A stretch of DNA of 64,000 bases from VXYL01 sp965116935 (GCA_965116935.1 OZ220737.1:5208001-5272000); one strand, 5' to 3'. Counted from the first letter of the stretch, positions 26,793-35,722 are shown. Notes: a model not told the origin generated them from the sequence alone. Made by a program: numbers and translations.

Positions 26793-27839
26793 CTACCAGT
26801 CGTCATGCGGTCGTGTGCTGCTGTAGAAGCTGCGCGTGCGACGCAATATCCCTTCAAACAGGCTCGGCATCGCCGTTTCCTGGATTTTCTCTGGCACGAC
26901 CATGAACGCCCGACGCACCAACGTGCTGGCCTTGATCGGGATCACGCGCCGAATTGTCCTTTCCGCGTCCGAGCCTGGTCCCTGGGGCGAGAAAATCAGC
27001 AACCAAGAGCCGTCCGTGTCCTCGTCGTCACCTTCCCACCCGAGTCCACCCAAATGCGGCGCCCAGCTCTCCCACACCGCTTCAGGTAGGCCCAAGATGA
27101 CGCCAGCACAGCGGTCCTTCCGGCCCAAGCCCAGCTTCAAGATCGTTTGGTAGATCGTACGCTTGAAGACGTTGGCGAGGTTGAGCCCTTCGATGTTCCT
27201 CCCGAGCCAAGACTGATTCTCGTCCACCTGCTGCGCGAATGCGTCGCCGTGCAGATCCACGGCCTGCTCCAACGCACGAACTGCATGGCGATAGCTGCCA
27301 TGGAAGTCCATCGTCTGCACTTCAAAGATGCCGTAGCGCTTGAGCAGCAGCCAGCCATCGTCGAAACCGCACTCCACTATGGTGATGTCGAAGGACAACT
27401 CTGGCGTCTCGGCTGACCCCGATATATTGATTTCGCCCCCAAGCTTGTCCTGATAGAAGAGGTAAACCGTTCCGTGACGTGCCCTGTCCAGAATCCTCGC
27501 GCAACGGGCCTCGTCACCAAGGTGAACGACGGGATACACAGCGATGTCTTGCCGGCGATCTGAGAAGATGACTCGAGTGACCTCAGATATGATCTCGCGC
27601 TCCAAGACACGATACGGACAGACGACCCAGTCCTTGGTCCCCATCTTCGTCGTCGTGACCGTGCAGACTCCGGAACTGTTCGCCCTCTTGATGCAGCCGA
27701 CGGCTTCCTCAAGTGCATCGCTGAGGTAAGGGCACTGCTTCGAACGCAGCCGATCCATTGCCTGCAATGCGTCGGCAGCCGAAGGGTACAGGCGAACGCC
27801 ATACCACTCCGAGACGAGGTTGGCCGGGGGCGTGGTCAT
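26793..27839 (-). CDS. NotI-like type II restriction endonuclease
   Basis: A 348-residue protein whose residues match NotI in layout. An N-terminal four-cysteine set (C36, C49, C59, C74, in QCPYL, GCIKR, GVCTV and VVCPY) suits the iron-binding fold of NotI. The catalytic set is E136, D151, E173 and Q175 (FDITIVE ... IFEVQTMDF), with the E-x14-D-x21-E-x-Q spacing I recall for NotI, a PD-(D/E)xK variant with Gln in place of Lys. The ATG overlaps the stop of the methyltransferase gene (ATGA), so the nuclease is made only after its protective partner. If specificity is shared, the target is GCGGCCGC, but that is not proven. Confidence 0.8.
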   Translation of the reverse strand: MTTPPANLVSEWYGVRLYPSAADALQAMDRLRSKQCPYLSDALEEAVGCIKRANSSGVCTVTTTKMGTKDWVVCPYRVLEREIISEVTRVIFSDRRQDIAVYPVVHLGDEARCARILDRARHGTVYLFYQDKLGGEINISGSAETPELSFDITIVECGFDDGWLLLKRYGIFEVQTMDFHGSYRHAVRALEQAVDLHGDAFAQQVDENQSWLGRNIEGLNLANVFKRTIYQTILKLGLGRKDRCAGVILGLPEAVWESWAPHLGGLGWEGDDEDTDGSWLLIFSPQGPGSDAERTIRRVIPIKASTLVRRAFMVVPEKIQETAMPSLFEGILRRTRSFYSSTRPHDDW

Positions 27840-28792
27840 TCGGCCGCGATGAACTTCTCGGCGATTTCGAAGCCCAAGGCCTGCCTGCCGGTGCTCGCCG
27901 CATCCTCCACGGCTGCACCGGTTCCACAGAAGGGATCAAGAACCAAGCCACCCGGAGGACAGGAACTCAAGATGCGCGGACGCACCAACTCGGTCGGAAA
28001 GGTGGCGGAGTGTCCCTTGGTTCCGGGACGCACGTTGCACCGAACAACATCAAGCGCCGATGGCTCCACCGCCGACAAGTCGTAGAAGTACTTCGCCCGC
28101 CCCATCTTCGGCCTTTTGACGAAGTGGAAGAAATGTTCGTGCGCCAGCCGCAGCCGATCTCTTTCGGGCCTCGGCGGCACATTGGGCTTGAACCAGATCA
28201 GGTCGTTGCGCAGGATCCAGCGGTCGTGCTCCATCGCAATGGCGAAGCGAGATGGGATCAGGAGCAACTGCTTCTCCTGCAGATATCCTCCCATTGGCGT
28301 CCTTCTGCGAATGCGCTCGTTGTCGCCGAGACCTTGGCGTCCTTCGTCGCGGATGCTCGCCCAACGGGCGAAGTAGGTGTCCCCCACATTGACCCAGACA
28401 TTGCCGGAGTCTTTGAGCTTGCGCCGGCACCGTGCGAAAAACGACACGAGATTGCTCGCATACCACTCCGGCAATGGCTCCAACCCCAAGACACCACCCT
28501 GAGCCCGATACCACTCCCAAGGGGGACATTCATGGCGGGAGTGCTCCATCTCCCATTCCTTGAGGATGTCCCAGTTGTGGTCGAGCCCATAGGTGCGCTG
28601 GCCCCAATAGGGCGGGCTGGTGATAATCAGATCCACCGAGGCATCGGCGACGCTCTCGATCAGGTGGAAGGCATCGCCGTGGCGGATCGTGGCCTCCGCG
28701 CGAGCGTGTGGTGCCGGGTCCTCGTCAGTTGCGACATCGCCTGGGTCGCGGTACAGGTCGAGGCCAAGCTGGCCCACTGCTGGATCGGGCAT
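27836..28792 (-). CDS. DNA methyltransferase of the NotI-like system
   Basis: A 318-residue beta-class (motif order IV then I) DNA methyltransferase. The catalytic motif TSPPYWGQRTYG is at residue 58, a form usual for N4-cytosine and some N6-adenine enzymes. The AdoMet motif DPFCGTGAAVEDAASTGRQA is near residue 285, and WFKPNVPPRP lies in the target-recognition region. It is upstream of and overlaps the restriction gene on the same strand. The pair has ordinary GC content for the window. The divergent dgcN gene starts 178 bp away. I infer it protects the host from the nuclease by modifying the same site. Confidence 0.88.
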   Translation of the reverse strand: MPDPAVGQLGLDLYRDPGDVATDEDPAPHARAEATIRHGDAFHLIESVADASVDLIITSPPYWGQRTYGLDHNWDILKEWEMEHSRHECPPWEWYRAQGGVLGLEPLPEWYASNLVSFFARCRRKLKDSGNVWVNVGDTYFARWASIRDEGRQGLGDNERIRRRTPMGGYLQEKQLLLIPSRFAIAMEHDRWILRNDLIWFKPNVPPRPERDRLRLAHEHFFHFVKRPKMGRAKYFYDLSAVEPSALDVVRCNVRPGTKGHSATFPTELVRPRILSSCPPGGLVLDPFCGTGAAVEDAASTGRQALGFEIAEKFIAAE

Positions 28793-28970
28793 CGCCGTGG
28801 AGCTTCCAGAAAAGTGACTAGAACGCCGACAAACACGGCCATCGTATTCCTCTGCTCAGCCACGAACAAGCAGATCAAGCCGGTCCACGGGCCCAACCAA
28901 TCCGATGGACTTCACGGCCAAGCCACTCCAACGGTTAGGATGACCGGCCATCTTGTGCTGTTGAACACCG

Positions 28971-29984
28971 TTGGCTGAGCTTCCCGACATCCGTCCGCCC
29001 TTTCTCATCTTTCTAGGCGATGTGCCGGACGATTTAGCGGCCAAGACTGGGCAGGGGATTGTGGATTGGCGGCCGGAGCGGGTGGTTGGGCAGATGCGGC
29101 TGCCCGCTTGCGGAGCCGACCTCGGTGTAGCGGAAATGGGTATCGCCGAGGCGTTTCGCCGAGGCGCTTGGACCTTCGTGATCGGGGCGGTCAATCCGGG
29201 TGGCACGCTGCCGGAAGCCTGGGTTGCATCCATCGTGGCGGCACTTGAGGCGGGCATGGACGTGGCGAGTGGCATGCACGCTCGGCTTGGAGCCGTCGAG
29301 GCCGTGGCCACAGCGGCCGCGCGTAGCGGGCGGAGGCTGCACGATGTTCGGCACTCGACGCGCACATACCCGACGGGCAGCGGCAAGCGACGGAGCGGCC
29401 GGCGCGTGCTGACAGTAGGCACGGACTGTTCCATCGGCAAGAAGTACACGGCGCTCGCAATCGAGCGAGAACTGCACCGGCGACGGGTTGCGGCCGACTT
29501 TCGTGCCACCGGTCAGACCGGCATTCTCATCGCCGGTTCCGGTGTCGCCATCGATGCGGTGGTGGCGGACTTCGTCTCCGGCGCGGTGGAAACGCTCACG
29601 CCGGACAACCACCCTCAACACTGGGATGTGATCGAGGGGCAGGGCTCGCTGTTTCATCCTTCGTTCGCCGGCGTGTCTCTGGCACTGCTGCACGGTGCAC
29701 AGCCGGATGCGTTCGTGGTCTGTCACGAGCCGACCCGGCGCACCATGCGCAACGTGGCCACGCCCATCGCCGACGTCGGCGACGTGATCGAGGCGACGAC
29801 TCGACACGGCCGGCTCACCAATCCCGACATCCGCTGCGCGGGGCTTGCCATCGACACGTCGCGTCTGGCCCATGACGAAGCAGAACGAGCCTTGGCCGAG
29901 CACGCCGCACGCTTCCACCTGCCAGCATGCGACCCGATGCGAACTGGCGTTGCCCCGCTCGTGGACGAGCTTCTGGCTCCATGA
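28971..29984 (+). CDS. dgcN: DgcN-like D-glutamate N-acetyltransferase (DUF1611)
   Basis: DUF1611 protein of 337 residues. It has the N-terminal region PPFLIFLGDVPDDLAAKTGQ, the P-loop-like TVGTDCSIGKKYTALAIERE near residue 145, ATGQTGILIAGSG and a conserved VIEGQGSLFHPSFAGVSLAL. In characterised marine bacteria DgcN acetylates D-glutamate, and its partner DgcA epimerises the product to the L-form. The next gene is a DgcA homologue that overlaps by ATGA, which supports the call. The start is the TTG at 28971, as an in-frame stop lies three codons upstream and no ATG is near. Confidence 0.78.
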   Translation: MAELPDIRPPFLIFLGDVPDDLAAKTGQGIVDWRPERVVGQMRLPACGADLGVAEMGIAEAFRRGAWTFVIGAVNPGGTLPEAWVASIVAALEAGMDVASGMHARLGAVEAVATAAARSGRRLHDVRHSTRTYPTGSGKRRSGRRVLTVGTDCSIGKKYTALAIERELHRRRVAADFRATGQTGILIAGSGVAIDAVVADFVSGAVETLTPDNHPQHWDVIEGQGSLFHPSFAGVSLALLHGAQPDAFVVCHEPTRRTMRNVATPIADVGDVIEATTRHGRLTNPDIRCAGLAIDTSRLAHDEAERALAEHAARFHLPACDPMRTGVAPLVDELLAP

Positions 29985-30958
29985 CGCTGCGGGCAACAGC
30001 CACCATTGAGAGCTGGCCCATCGCCGGCGAGTTCACCATCGCCCGCGGCTCGAAGACGACGGCGGACGTGGTGGTGGCGACGCTCCTCGATGGCGACGCG
30101 CAGGGTCGCGGAGAGTGTGTTCCCTACGGCCGGTACGGTGAATCCGTGGAGGAGGTGGCAGCGGAGATCCAGTCGGCACGGATTCCAGACGACCGCGAGG
30201 ACCTCATGCGTGTGCTGCCCGCCGGTGCCGCCCGCAACGCCATCGACTGCGCACTTTGGGAACTCAACGCGACACGCCAAGGCAAGCGCGTTTGGGAACT
30301 CTTGGGCGTCCCTCCCCCCACCAACGTCGTCACGGCCTTCACCCTCAGCCTCGCCTCGCCCGCCGACATGGCTCAAGAGGCCGAACGCCACGCCCATATG
30401 CCCATGCTGAAGGCGAAGCTCGGCGACGCGGATGGTCGCGATGCCGAACGCCTCCGCGTCGTGCGCCGGGCAGCACCGGACTGTCGCCTCATCGTCGACG
30501 TCAACGAAGGCTGGGACGCTGAAATGCTGGCGAGCGTCGCCCCGGTTGCCGCCGATCTTGGCGTGGAGCTCATCGAGCAACCGCTGCCGGCCGAGGCAGA
30601 CGCAATCCTCGCAACCTACGACACCCCCGTTCCCCTCAGTGCCGACGAGAGCATTCGCGACGGCTCCGAACTGCGCAGCCTCGTCGGGCGCTATCAGGTC
30701 GTCAACATCAAGCTAGACAAGACCGGTGGCCTCACCCGAGCCATCGCAGTGCTCGGGGAAGCGAGGCGTCTCGGCTTCGACATCATGCTTGGCTGCATGG
30801 TCGCCACCTCTCTGGCAATGGCGCCGGCACTGATGCTGACCGGCCAGGCCCGTTTCGTGGATCTGGACGGCCCTCTGCTATTGGCAAAGGACCGTCCGGG
30901 CGGCCTTCACTACAATGGCGGCGTCGTGTCGATGCCCGACACCGGCCTGTGGGGATGA
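29981..30958 (+). CDS. dgcA: DgcA-like N-acetyl-D-glutamate racemase (enolase superfamily)
   Basis: A 325-residue enolase-superfamily protein of the dipeptide-epimerase/DgcA branch. Seen are GECVPYGRYGESVEEV near the N-terminus, the catalytic pair in MLKAKLG (K-x-K), metal ligands in LIVDVNEGW, LIEQPLP and LSADESI, and the second catalytic lysine in NIKLDKTGGL. The ATG overlaps the dgcN stop. Together the two would turn D-glutamate into N-acetyl-L-glutamate or L-glutamate, useful for consuming D-amino acids from peptidoglycan. A dipeptide epimerase role is the alternative. Confidence 0.8.
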   Translation: MTLRATATIESWPIAGEFTIARGSKTTADVVVATLLDGDAQGRGECVPYGRYGESVEEVAAEIQSARIPDDREDLMRVLPAGAARNAIDCALWELNATRQGKRVWELLGVPPPTNVVTAFTLSLASPADMAQEAERHAHMPMLKAKLGDADGRDAERLRVVRRAAPDCRLIVDVNEGWDAEMLASVAPVAADLGVELIEQPLPAEADAILATYDTPVPLSADESIRDGSELRSLVGRYQVVNIKLDKTGGLTRAIAVLGEARRLGFDIMLGCMVATSLAMAPALMLTGQARFVDLDGPLLLAKDRPGGLHYNGGVVSMPDTGLWG

Positions 30959-30959
30959 C

Positions 30960-31886
30960 ATGAGCGAGCGATTGATCTGGCGCGACGGCGAGTTCATCGC
31001 CTGGGACGATGCGACCGTGCACGTGCTTTCGCAGAGCCTGCAACGGGGCTCGCTCGCGTTCGACTACGTGAGCGTTCGCGACACGACCCGCGGCGTCGCA
31101 GTGTTCCGGCTGCGGGACCATGTGGAACGCTTGCTGACCACCTGCCGGATCGTGGGCTTGCCACTCGCATGGAGCGCCGATGAGCTGATCGAGGCCTGTA
31201 CCGAAGCAGTACGGCGAAATCCGGGTGCCACATCTATCAAGATCAGCGCGCTGATCCCGTCTGTGGAAGTGGAGCTGGTGCCCCAGGACCCCCGGGTCGC
31301 GGTGTTCATCGCCGCCTACGACAGCGCCGCCGATATCATCGCCAAGAATCCCGGCGAACTGCGACGCCGGCAGACGCTGTCGCTGAAGGTCGAACGCGAC
31401 AAATCCGGTCGCCGAGAGGATGTCATCCCGCCCCACGCCAAGGTTGCGGCAAGCTACACCGCGCCGATGACCGCAAAGTGGAAGGCGCGGCGCGAGGGGT
31501 TTGACGACGTGATCCTGCTTGACGAGCACGGGCATGTAGCGGAAGCACCGACGATGAACCTGTTCGTGGTGAACGAAGCAGGGGAGCTTCTGACGCCGGA
31601 AGGCAACCGCGTGCTGCTCGGCATCACTCGGTCCTCGGTGATGGGCATTGCCGATGCCGAGGGGCTCACATGCCGGGAAACCCCACTGACGGAGACTGCG
31701 CTGAAGTCGGCGCGCGAGGTGTTCCTAACCGGCACGTCCGTCGGCGTTTGGCCGGTGGTTCGCATCGACAGCGCGCCGGTTGGCGACGGCACGCCTGGCC
31801 CGACGACTATGCGGCTGGCGGGACGCTATCGCGCCATCGTGTCTGGCGAAGATCGGGCTTTCGACCATTGGCTGCATTTCGTTTAA
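30960..31886 (+). CDS. Class IV PLP aminotransferase (branched-chain or D-amino-acid type)
   Basis: A 308-residue fold-type IV aminotransferase. The PLP lysine is in HAKVAASYTAPMTAKWKAR, and the cofactor glutamate is in VAEAPTMNLFVVNEAGEL. GITRSSVMGIAD and VFLTGTSVGVWPVVRID complete the pattern. These features are shared by IlvE and D-amino-acid transaminases. The ATG at 30960 starts immediately after the dgcA stop, and that operon context favours D-amino-acid or glutamate-linked transamination, but sequence alone does not decide. The family also includes 4-amino-4-deoxychorismate lyase, which is missing from the fab cluster here. Confidence 0.8.
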   Translation: MSERLIWRDGEFIAWDDATVHVLSQSLQRGSLAFDYVSVRDTTRGVAVFRLRDHVERLLTTCRIVGLPLAWSADELIEACTEAVRRNPGATSIKISALIPSVEVELVPQDPRVAVFIAAYDSAADIIAKNPGELRRRQTLSLKVERDKSGRREDVIPPHAKVAASYTAPMTAKWKARREGFDDVILLDEHGHVAEAPTMNLFVVNEAGELLTPEGNRVLLGITRSSVMGIADAEGLTCRETPLTETALKSAREVFLTGTSVGVWPVVRIDSAPVGDGTPGPTTMRLAGRYRAIVSGEDRAFDHWLHFV

Positions 31887-31924
31887 GGCGTACTTCCTCG
31901 GCGCAGAGCTCCACCGTCCCCGCG

Positions 31925-32521
31925 TTGGGACCAAAGGGCGCCAACTTGCGGCGGCGTGGTGGCGGCGCTTCGACATGGACGGGCCTTGGCGCCTTCCTGC
32001 TCTCCATCTGGCTGGTCTCGCTTTGGGGCCTGATCGATCCGCAGGTTGTGGGTTTGCTGGCACTCGAGCCGAGGTCATTGGACGGTCTCGGGGGTGTGGC
32101 CGGCATGGCCTTCGTTCACGCCTCGCTCGGGCATTTGGCGGTGAACACGCTCCCCCTCGCCGGTCTCGCCATCATCATTGCCCTGCGAAGTGGCGTGCAA
32201 CTTGCGCTGGCCACCGTCGCCATCAGCGTGATTGGCGGGCTGCTGCTCTGGTGCTTCGGACGCAGCGGGATGCATGTGGGAGCGAGCGGCCTCGTCTTCG
32301 GCTATCTCGGCTTCGTGCTCGCAAGGGGCGTCTCCGAGCGCCGGCTATCGTCGTTCTTGCTGGCCATCCTCGCCGGCGCCCTATACGGAGGACTGCTGCA
32401 AGGACTCTTGCCAAGCGCGTTGGAGATCTCGTTCGAGGCGCACATCGCCGGCTTCGTCGCCGGCTGCATCGCCGGATGGAAGCTGCCCCCCTGGCAACGA
32501 AGGACGAGGGACTTGGCCTAG
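31925..32521 (+). CDS. Rhomboid family intramembrane serine protease
   Basis: About 198 residues with six hydrophobic segments. The catalytic serine is in GRSGMHVGASGLVFGYLGFV (G-A-S-G) and the catalytic histidine in the last helix, SFEAHIAGFVAGCIAG. MAFVHASLGHLAVNTLPLAG is the conserved H-x3-N-like segment. This identifies a rhomboid protease that cuts proteins inside the membrane. No ATG fits; TTG at 31925 or 31946 are candidates, neither with a good ribosome-binding site. It follows the aminotransferase by about 40 nt. Substrate unknown. Confidence 0.82.
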   Translation: MGPKGANLRRRGGGASTWTGLGAFLLSIWLVSLWGLIDPQVVGLLALEPRSLDGLGGVAGMAFVHASLGHLAVNTLPLAGLAIIIALRSGVQLALATVAISVIGGLLLWCFGRSGMHVGASGLVFGYLGFVLARGVSERRLSSFLLAILAGALYGGLLQGLLPSALEISFEAHIAGFVAGCIAGWKLPPWQRRTRDLA

Positions 32522-32609
32522 CGCTCGCGTCGAACAGACTCCTCAGCTAGTTGATCTCAAAGGCGTATCAAGCTGAGGGGCCCTCGGGTGCTCCCCTCTA
32601 GAGCACCCA

Positions 32610-33698
32610 TCAAGGCCAGCGCAGATTCAGGTTCAACTCCGCGCTGGCACCGTTGAACCACTCCACCACCTCGCGGTGGTACGGGATGCCCAGCTCCCGG
32701 CGGCTGGCCGCTTCCTCGTGTTCGATCAGGCCAGCGTAGTACACGCGCTCGTGACCGCTGGCCGGCTTCATGTCGGCGATGCGACGGAGCAGCGCATCCA
32801 TGTCTTCCTTGAACTTGGCGAGGTCCGTGAAGGCGTCGATGCGGAAGGCCATGACGAACTGCGACAGCTTGCCGCCGCCGGCCATGAAGCCGGGGCCGTT
32901 GCCGGAGAGGATTCCCGACATAATGTCGGCCACGGTCGCAAAGCCCATGCCCTTGTGGCTGCCGTTCTCCCGCGTGCCCCCAAAGGGGGGCATGAAGAAC
33001 TTGCCGTAGTCCGGGGCATCCACCCGATCCATGATGGGGTTGCCCTCGAGGTCGGTGATCCAGCCGGGCTCGAGCTTCGAGCCGATGCGGCGCGTGAGCA
33101 TGATCTTGTTGGCAGCCACCTGCGTCGTCGCCACGTCGAACACGAACGGCGGCATCTCGTCCGCCGGCGCAGCCCAGGCGATGGGGTGGGTGCCGAACAC
33201 CGTCTCGGAACCAAACGTCGGCACCATGAGGTGCCCCCCCGCCGACACCATGCACACGCCAATCATGTCCCGCTCGATGGCCATGAGGGGGTAGTAGGCG
33301 AGCATCCCCACATGGCCGCAGTTCTGCACACCAACCGCGCCCATGCCGAACTCCTCGGCCTTGTCCATGGCGATTTCCATGGCCTTCGGCCCCACCTGCA
33401 GGCCGATGGCGGTGTCGGCATCGAGGGTGGCGCTGACGGCGGACTCGCGCACCGTCTTCACGTTCGGCACCGGATTCATGCGCTCGGCTCGGTAGCCGGC
33501 CACGTACTGACGCAAGGTATTGGAGATGCCGTGGCTCTCGCAGCCCCTGAGGTCGCTCGTGATCAGCACATCCGTGCAAAGCGCGGCATCCGCCTCGGGA
33601 ACTCCCATCGCCTCGAACACCGCTTGCGTGCCGGCCCGCGCCGCCTGTTCCGAAACCCGAACCTGATCCTCTTCCGGCACCAAAAAGTGCTTGAGCAT
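32610..33698 (-). CDS. Malate/L-lactate dehydrogenase family oxidoreductase
   Basis: NAD(P)-dependent dehydrogenase of 362 residues of the Ldh2/YlbC family, unrelated in fold to classical malate dehydrogenase. The family markers are RGCESHGISNT near residue 50 with the catalytic His, GHVGMLAYYPLMA, FGTHPIAWAAP, GSHKGMGFATVADIMSGILS and IPYHREV near the end. Likely substrates are hydroxyacids such as L-malate, L-lactate, sulfolactate or ureidoglycolate. It is a stand-alone gene convergent with the rhomboid gene, so the substrate stays open. Confidence 0.87.
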   Translation of the reverse strand: MLKHFLVPEEDQVRVSEQAARAGTQAVFEAMGVPEADAALCTDVLITSDLRGCESHGISNTLRQYVAGYRAERMNPVPNVKTVRESAVSATLDADTAIGLQVGPKAMEIAMDKAEEFGMGAVGVQNCGHVGMLAYYPLMAIERDMIGVCMVSAGGHLMVPTFGSETVFGTHPIAWAAPADEMPPFVFDVATTQVAANKIMLTRRIGSKLEPGWITDLEGNPIMDRVDAPDYGKFFMPPFGGTRENGSHKGMGFATVADIMSGILSGNGPGFMAGGGKLSQFVMAFRIDAFTDLAKFKEDMDALLRRIADMKPASGHERVYYAGLIEHEEAASRRELGIPYHREVVEWFNGASAELNLNLRWP

Positions 33699-33828
33699 GG
33701 GCGACTCCTCCCTTGTCTTGTGCTAACCCCGCAATCAGTCGGGCCCTAAGGGGACGGCATTCTGCCCTCTCCAGCGTGGCGTTGGGTGCGCTGACTACAC
33801 CGATTGCAACAAAAAGCGCCTGTGGGTG

Positions 33829-34036
33829 CTAGCCCGCATTTCTCACCAGCGCTCGTAGCGAGGGCGACGAGGCGCCGCTGTGGCTGCGGGCGCGGAGCGG
33901 AAGACGGCGAAGGCATAGCTGGGCACTATGTCGAGCCGGCTGGAGCGAACCTGTCCGAAGGACAGGCGAGCACTTGCGCAGCCACAGCGAGTGCATCGTC
34001 GTCCGCAAACGAGGTCTGGTGAGAAATGCGGGCTAG
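33829..34036. repeat. 208-bp MITE-like element with long inverted ends
   Basis: The left end CTAGCCCGCATTTCTCACC and the right end GGTGAGAAATGCGGGCTAG are perfect complements. Pairing continues imperfectly for about 60 bp on each side, including CTGTGGCTGCG with CGCAGCCACAG. No transposase frame is present. It sits between two divergent genes and is followed at once by an AGGGCAGAATGCCTTCCCT hairpin (module D). No clear target duplication is visible. Confidence 0.8.
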
Positions 34037-34138
34037 GGAGGGCAGAATGCCTTCCCTGCGAGGCCCGACCGAAACGCGCGACATTGTGCCGTATGATGCC
34101 GTGCCTTGCGCCCAACGCCCCTCGCAAGGAGCCCAACC

Positions 34139-35611
34139 TTGAATGACGCCGACCTGAGCCCCGTTCTGGTGGGAGTTGCCCAACTCGAACAGCGCGCGGC
34201 CGACCCGCTTGCCGCCAAGGAGCCGCTCAAGCTGATGATCGAGGCGGTTCGTGCCGCTGCCGAAGACGCCCATGCGCCAGAGCTTCTGAAGCGGGCCGGT
34301 GCCGTGCGCGTGGTGCGAGGCATGTGGCCATACTCGAACCCTGCCGCCGTGGTAGCGGATGCCATCGGCAACCCGGGGGCGAAGACGGGTGTCACGACTT
34401 GGGGTGGCAACTCGGTGCAATCCGTGTTGAGCCAGAGTGCGCTTGAGATCGCGGCGGGAACGCACGAAGCCGTGATCCTCACCGGTGCGGAATGCGGGCA
34501 GACGCAAGCGCGGGCAAGGCGAGCCGGAGTTGAACTCGAATGGCAGGACGCGCCCGGCGAATCGGACGAGCGCTTCGGTGTGGAGCTGAAGATGCGCCAC
34601 CGCATCGAGGCGCAACGGGGCATTGCCCAGCCCATCGAGATGTACCCGATCTTCGAGAACGCGCTGCGCCACGCTCGCGGCGAGTCCCTCGAAGGGCACA
34701 TTGAGCGGGTCTCCGAGCTTTGGGCCGGCTTCAGCCGCGTGGCGGCCGGCAATCCCCATGCGTGGATTCGGGAAGAGAAGACCGCCGAGGAGATTCGCAC
34801 GCCGAGTGCAATCAATCGGCGCGTGTCCTTCCCCTATCCCAAGTTTATGAATTCCAACAGCAATGTTGACCAGGCCGCGGCGCTCATCCTGTGCTCCGCT
34901 GGGCTCGCGCACAGGCTGGGCGTTCCGGCCGAGCGCTGGGTTCACCCTTGGGCCGCCACCGAGGCGCACGATACGTACGCGGTGTCGAACCGCGACAACC
35001 TGCACACGTCGCCCGGCATCCGCATCGCCGGGGCTCGCTGTTTGGAACTCGCCGGACTCGATGTCGATGCCATCGATCACGTGGACATCTATAGCTGCTT
35101 CCCCTCCGCCGTGCAGGTGTCGGCGGCGGAACTCGGTTTGAGTGAAGCGCGCCCCTTAACGGTGACCGGTGGCCTCACCTTCGGCGGCGGCCCGCTCAAC
35201 AACTACGTTATGCACGCCATCGCCCGCATGGCCGACGTGCTGCGGGAGAACCCGGGCGAGAAGGGCCTTGTCACCAGCAACGGCGGCTTCCTCACCAAGC
35301 ACGCCTTCGGCATCTATTCCGCCGAACCATCTGCCCACGGCGCCTTCCTGCATGACGAGCCGCAAGCGGAGGTGGACGCCACCCCTACCCGGGAGGTGGC
35401 AACCGACCACGAGGGCGCCGTGGAAGTCGAGGGCTATACCGTGATGTATGGCGCGAGCGGCCCCACCAAGGGAATCGCCGCCTGCCTCACGAGCGGCGGC
35501 GAACGCACCTGGGGCAACACCGAAGATGCCGACACCCTTGCTGCGATGGTCGCGGAGGAGTTCTGTGGCCGGCGAGCGACACTGGCCGGCGACGGCTCTC
35601 TGACGTTCTGA
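34139..35611 (+). CDS. Thiolase-superfamily acetyl-CoA acetyltransferase-like protein
   Basis: A 490-residue thiolase-fold protein of the SCP-x/DitF-like branch. The N-terminal half has VLVGVAQLEQRAADPL and TTWGGNSVQSVLSQSALEIA, where classical thiolases carry the nucleophilic cysteine; here the position reads Asn-Ser. The C-terminal half has DIYSCFPSAVQVSAAELGL and GGLTFGGGPLNNYVMHAIAR. Members of this branch are often not true thiolases and some work with DUF35/OB proteins as aldolases in side-chain degradation. The TTG at 34139 is the start, with AAGGAG 7 nt upstream. It may act with the acyl-CoA dehydrogenases elsewhere in the window. Confidence 0.8.
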   Translation: MNDADLSPVLVGVAQLEQRAADPLAAKEPLKLMIEAVRAAAEDAHAPELLKRAGAVRVVRGMWPYSNPAAVVADAIGNPGAKTGVTTWGGNSVQSVLSQSALEIAAGTHEAVILTGAECGQTQARARRAGVELEWQDAPGESDERFGVELKMRHRIEAQRGIAQPIEMYPIFENALRHARGESLEGHIERVSELWAGFSRVAAGNPHAWIREEKTAEEIRTPSAINRRVSFPYPKFMNSNSNVDQAAALILCSAGLAHRLGVPAERWVHPWAATEAHDTYAVSNRDNLHTSPGIRIAGARCLELAGLDVDAIDHVDIYSCFPSAVQVSAAELGLSEARPLTVTGGLTFGGGPLNNYVMHAIARMADVLRENPGEKGLVTSNGGFLTKHAFGIYSAEPSAHGAFLHDEPQAEVDATPTREVATDHEGAVEVEGYTVMYGASGPTKGIAACLTSGGERTWGNTEDADTLAAMVAEEFCGRRATLAGDGSLTF

Positions 35612-35635
35612 GTCGCTTGAACGCACCGATGGACT

Positions 35636-35722
35636 CGACACCTGCCCCGTAGGGGCGCAACGTGTCCCCGCCCGTCTTGAACGCACCGACGAACTCATCG
35701 AAGCACAGCAGTTCGCTGGCAC
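35636..35722. repeat. Module C repeat without insertion sequence
   Basis: Reads GCCCCGTAGGGGCGCAACGT, then GTCCCCGCCC, then GTCTTGAACGCACCGACGAA, followed by a CAGCAGTTCGCTGGC half of module B. It is the same unit that holds the three insertion sequences, but the 11-bp target word is altered (GCGCAACGTGTCCCC in place of GGGGCTTGTCCCC). It is a natural comparison site. Confidence 0.7.
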
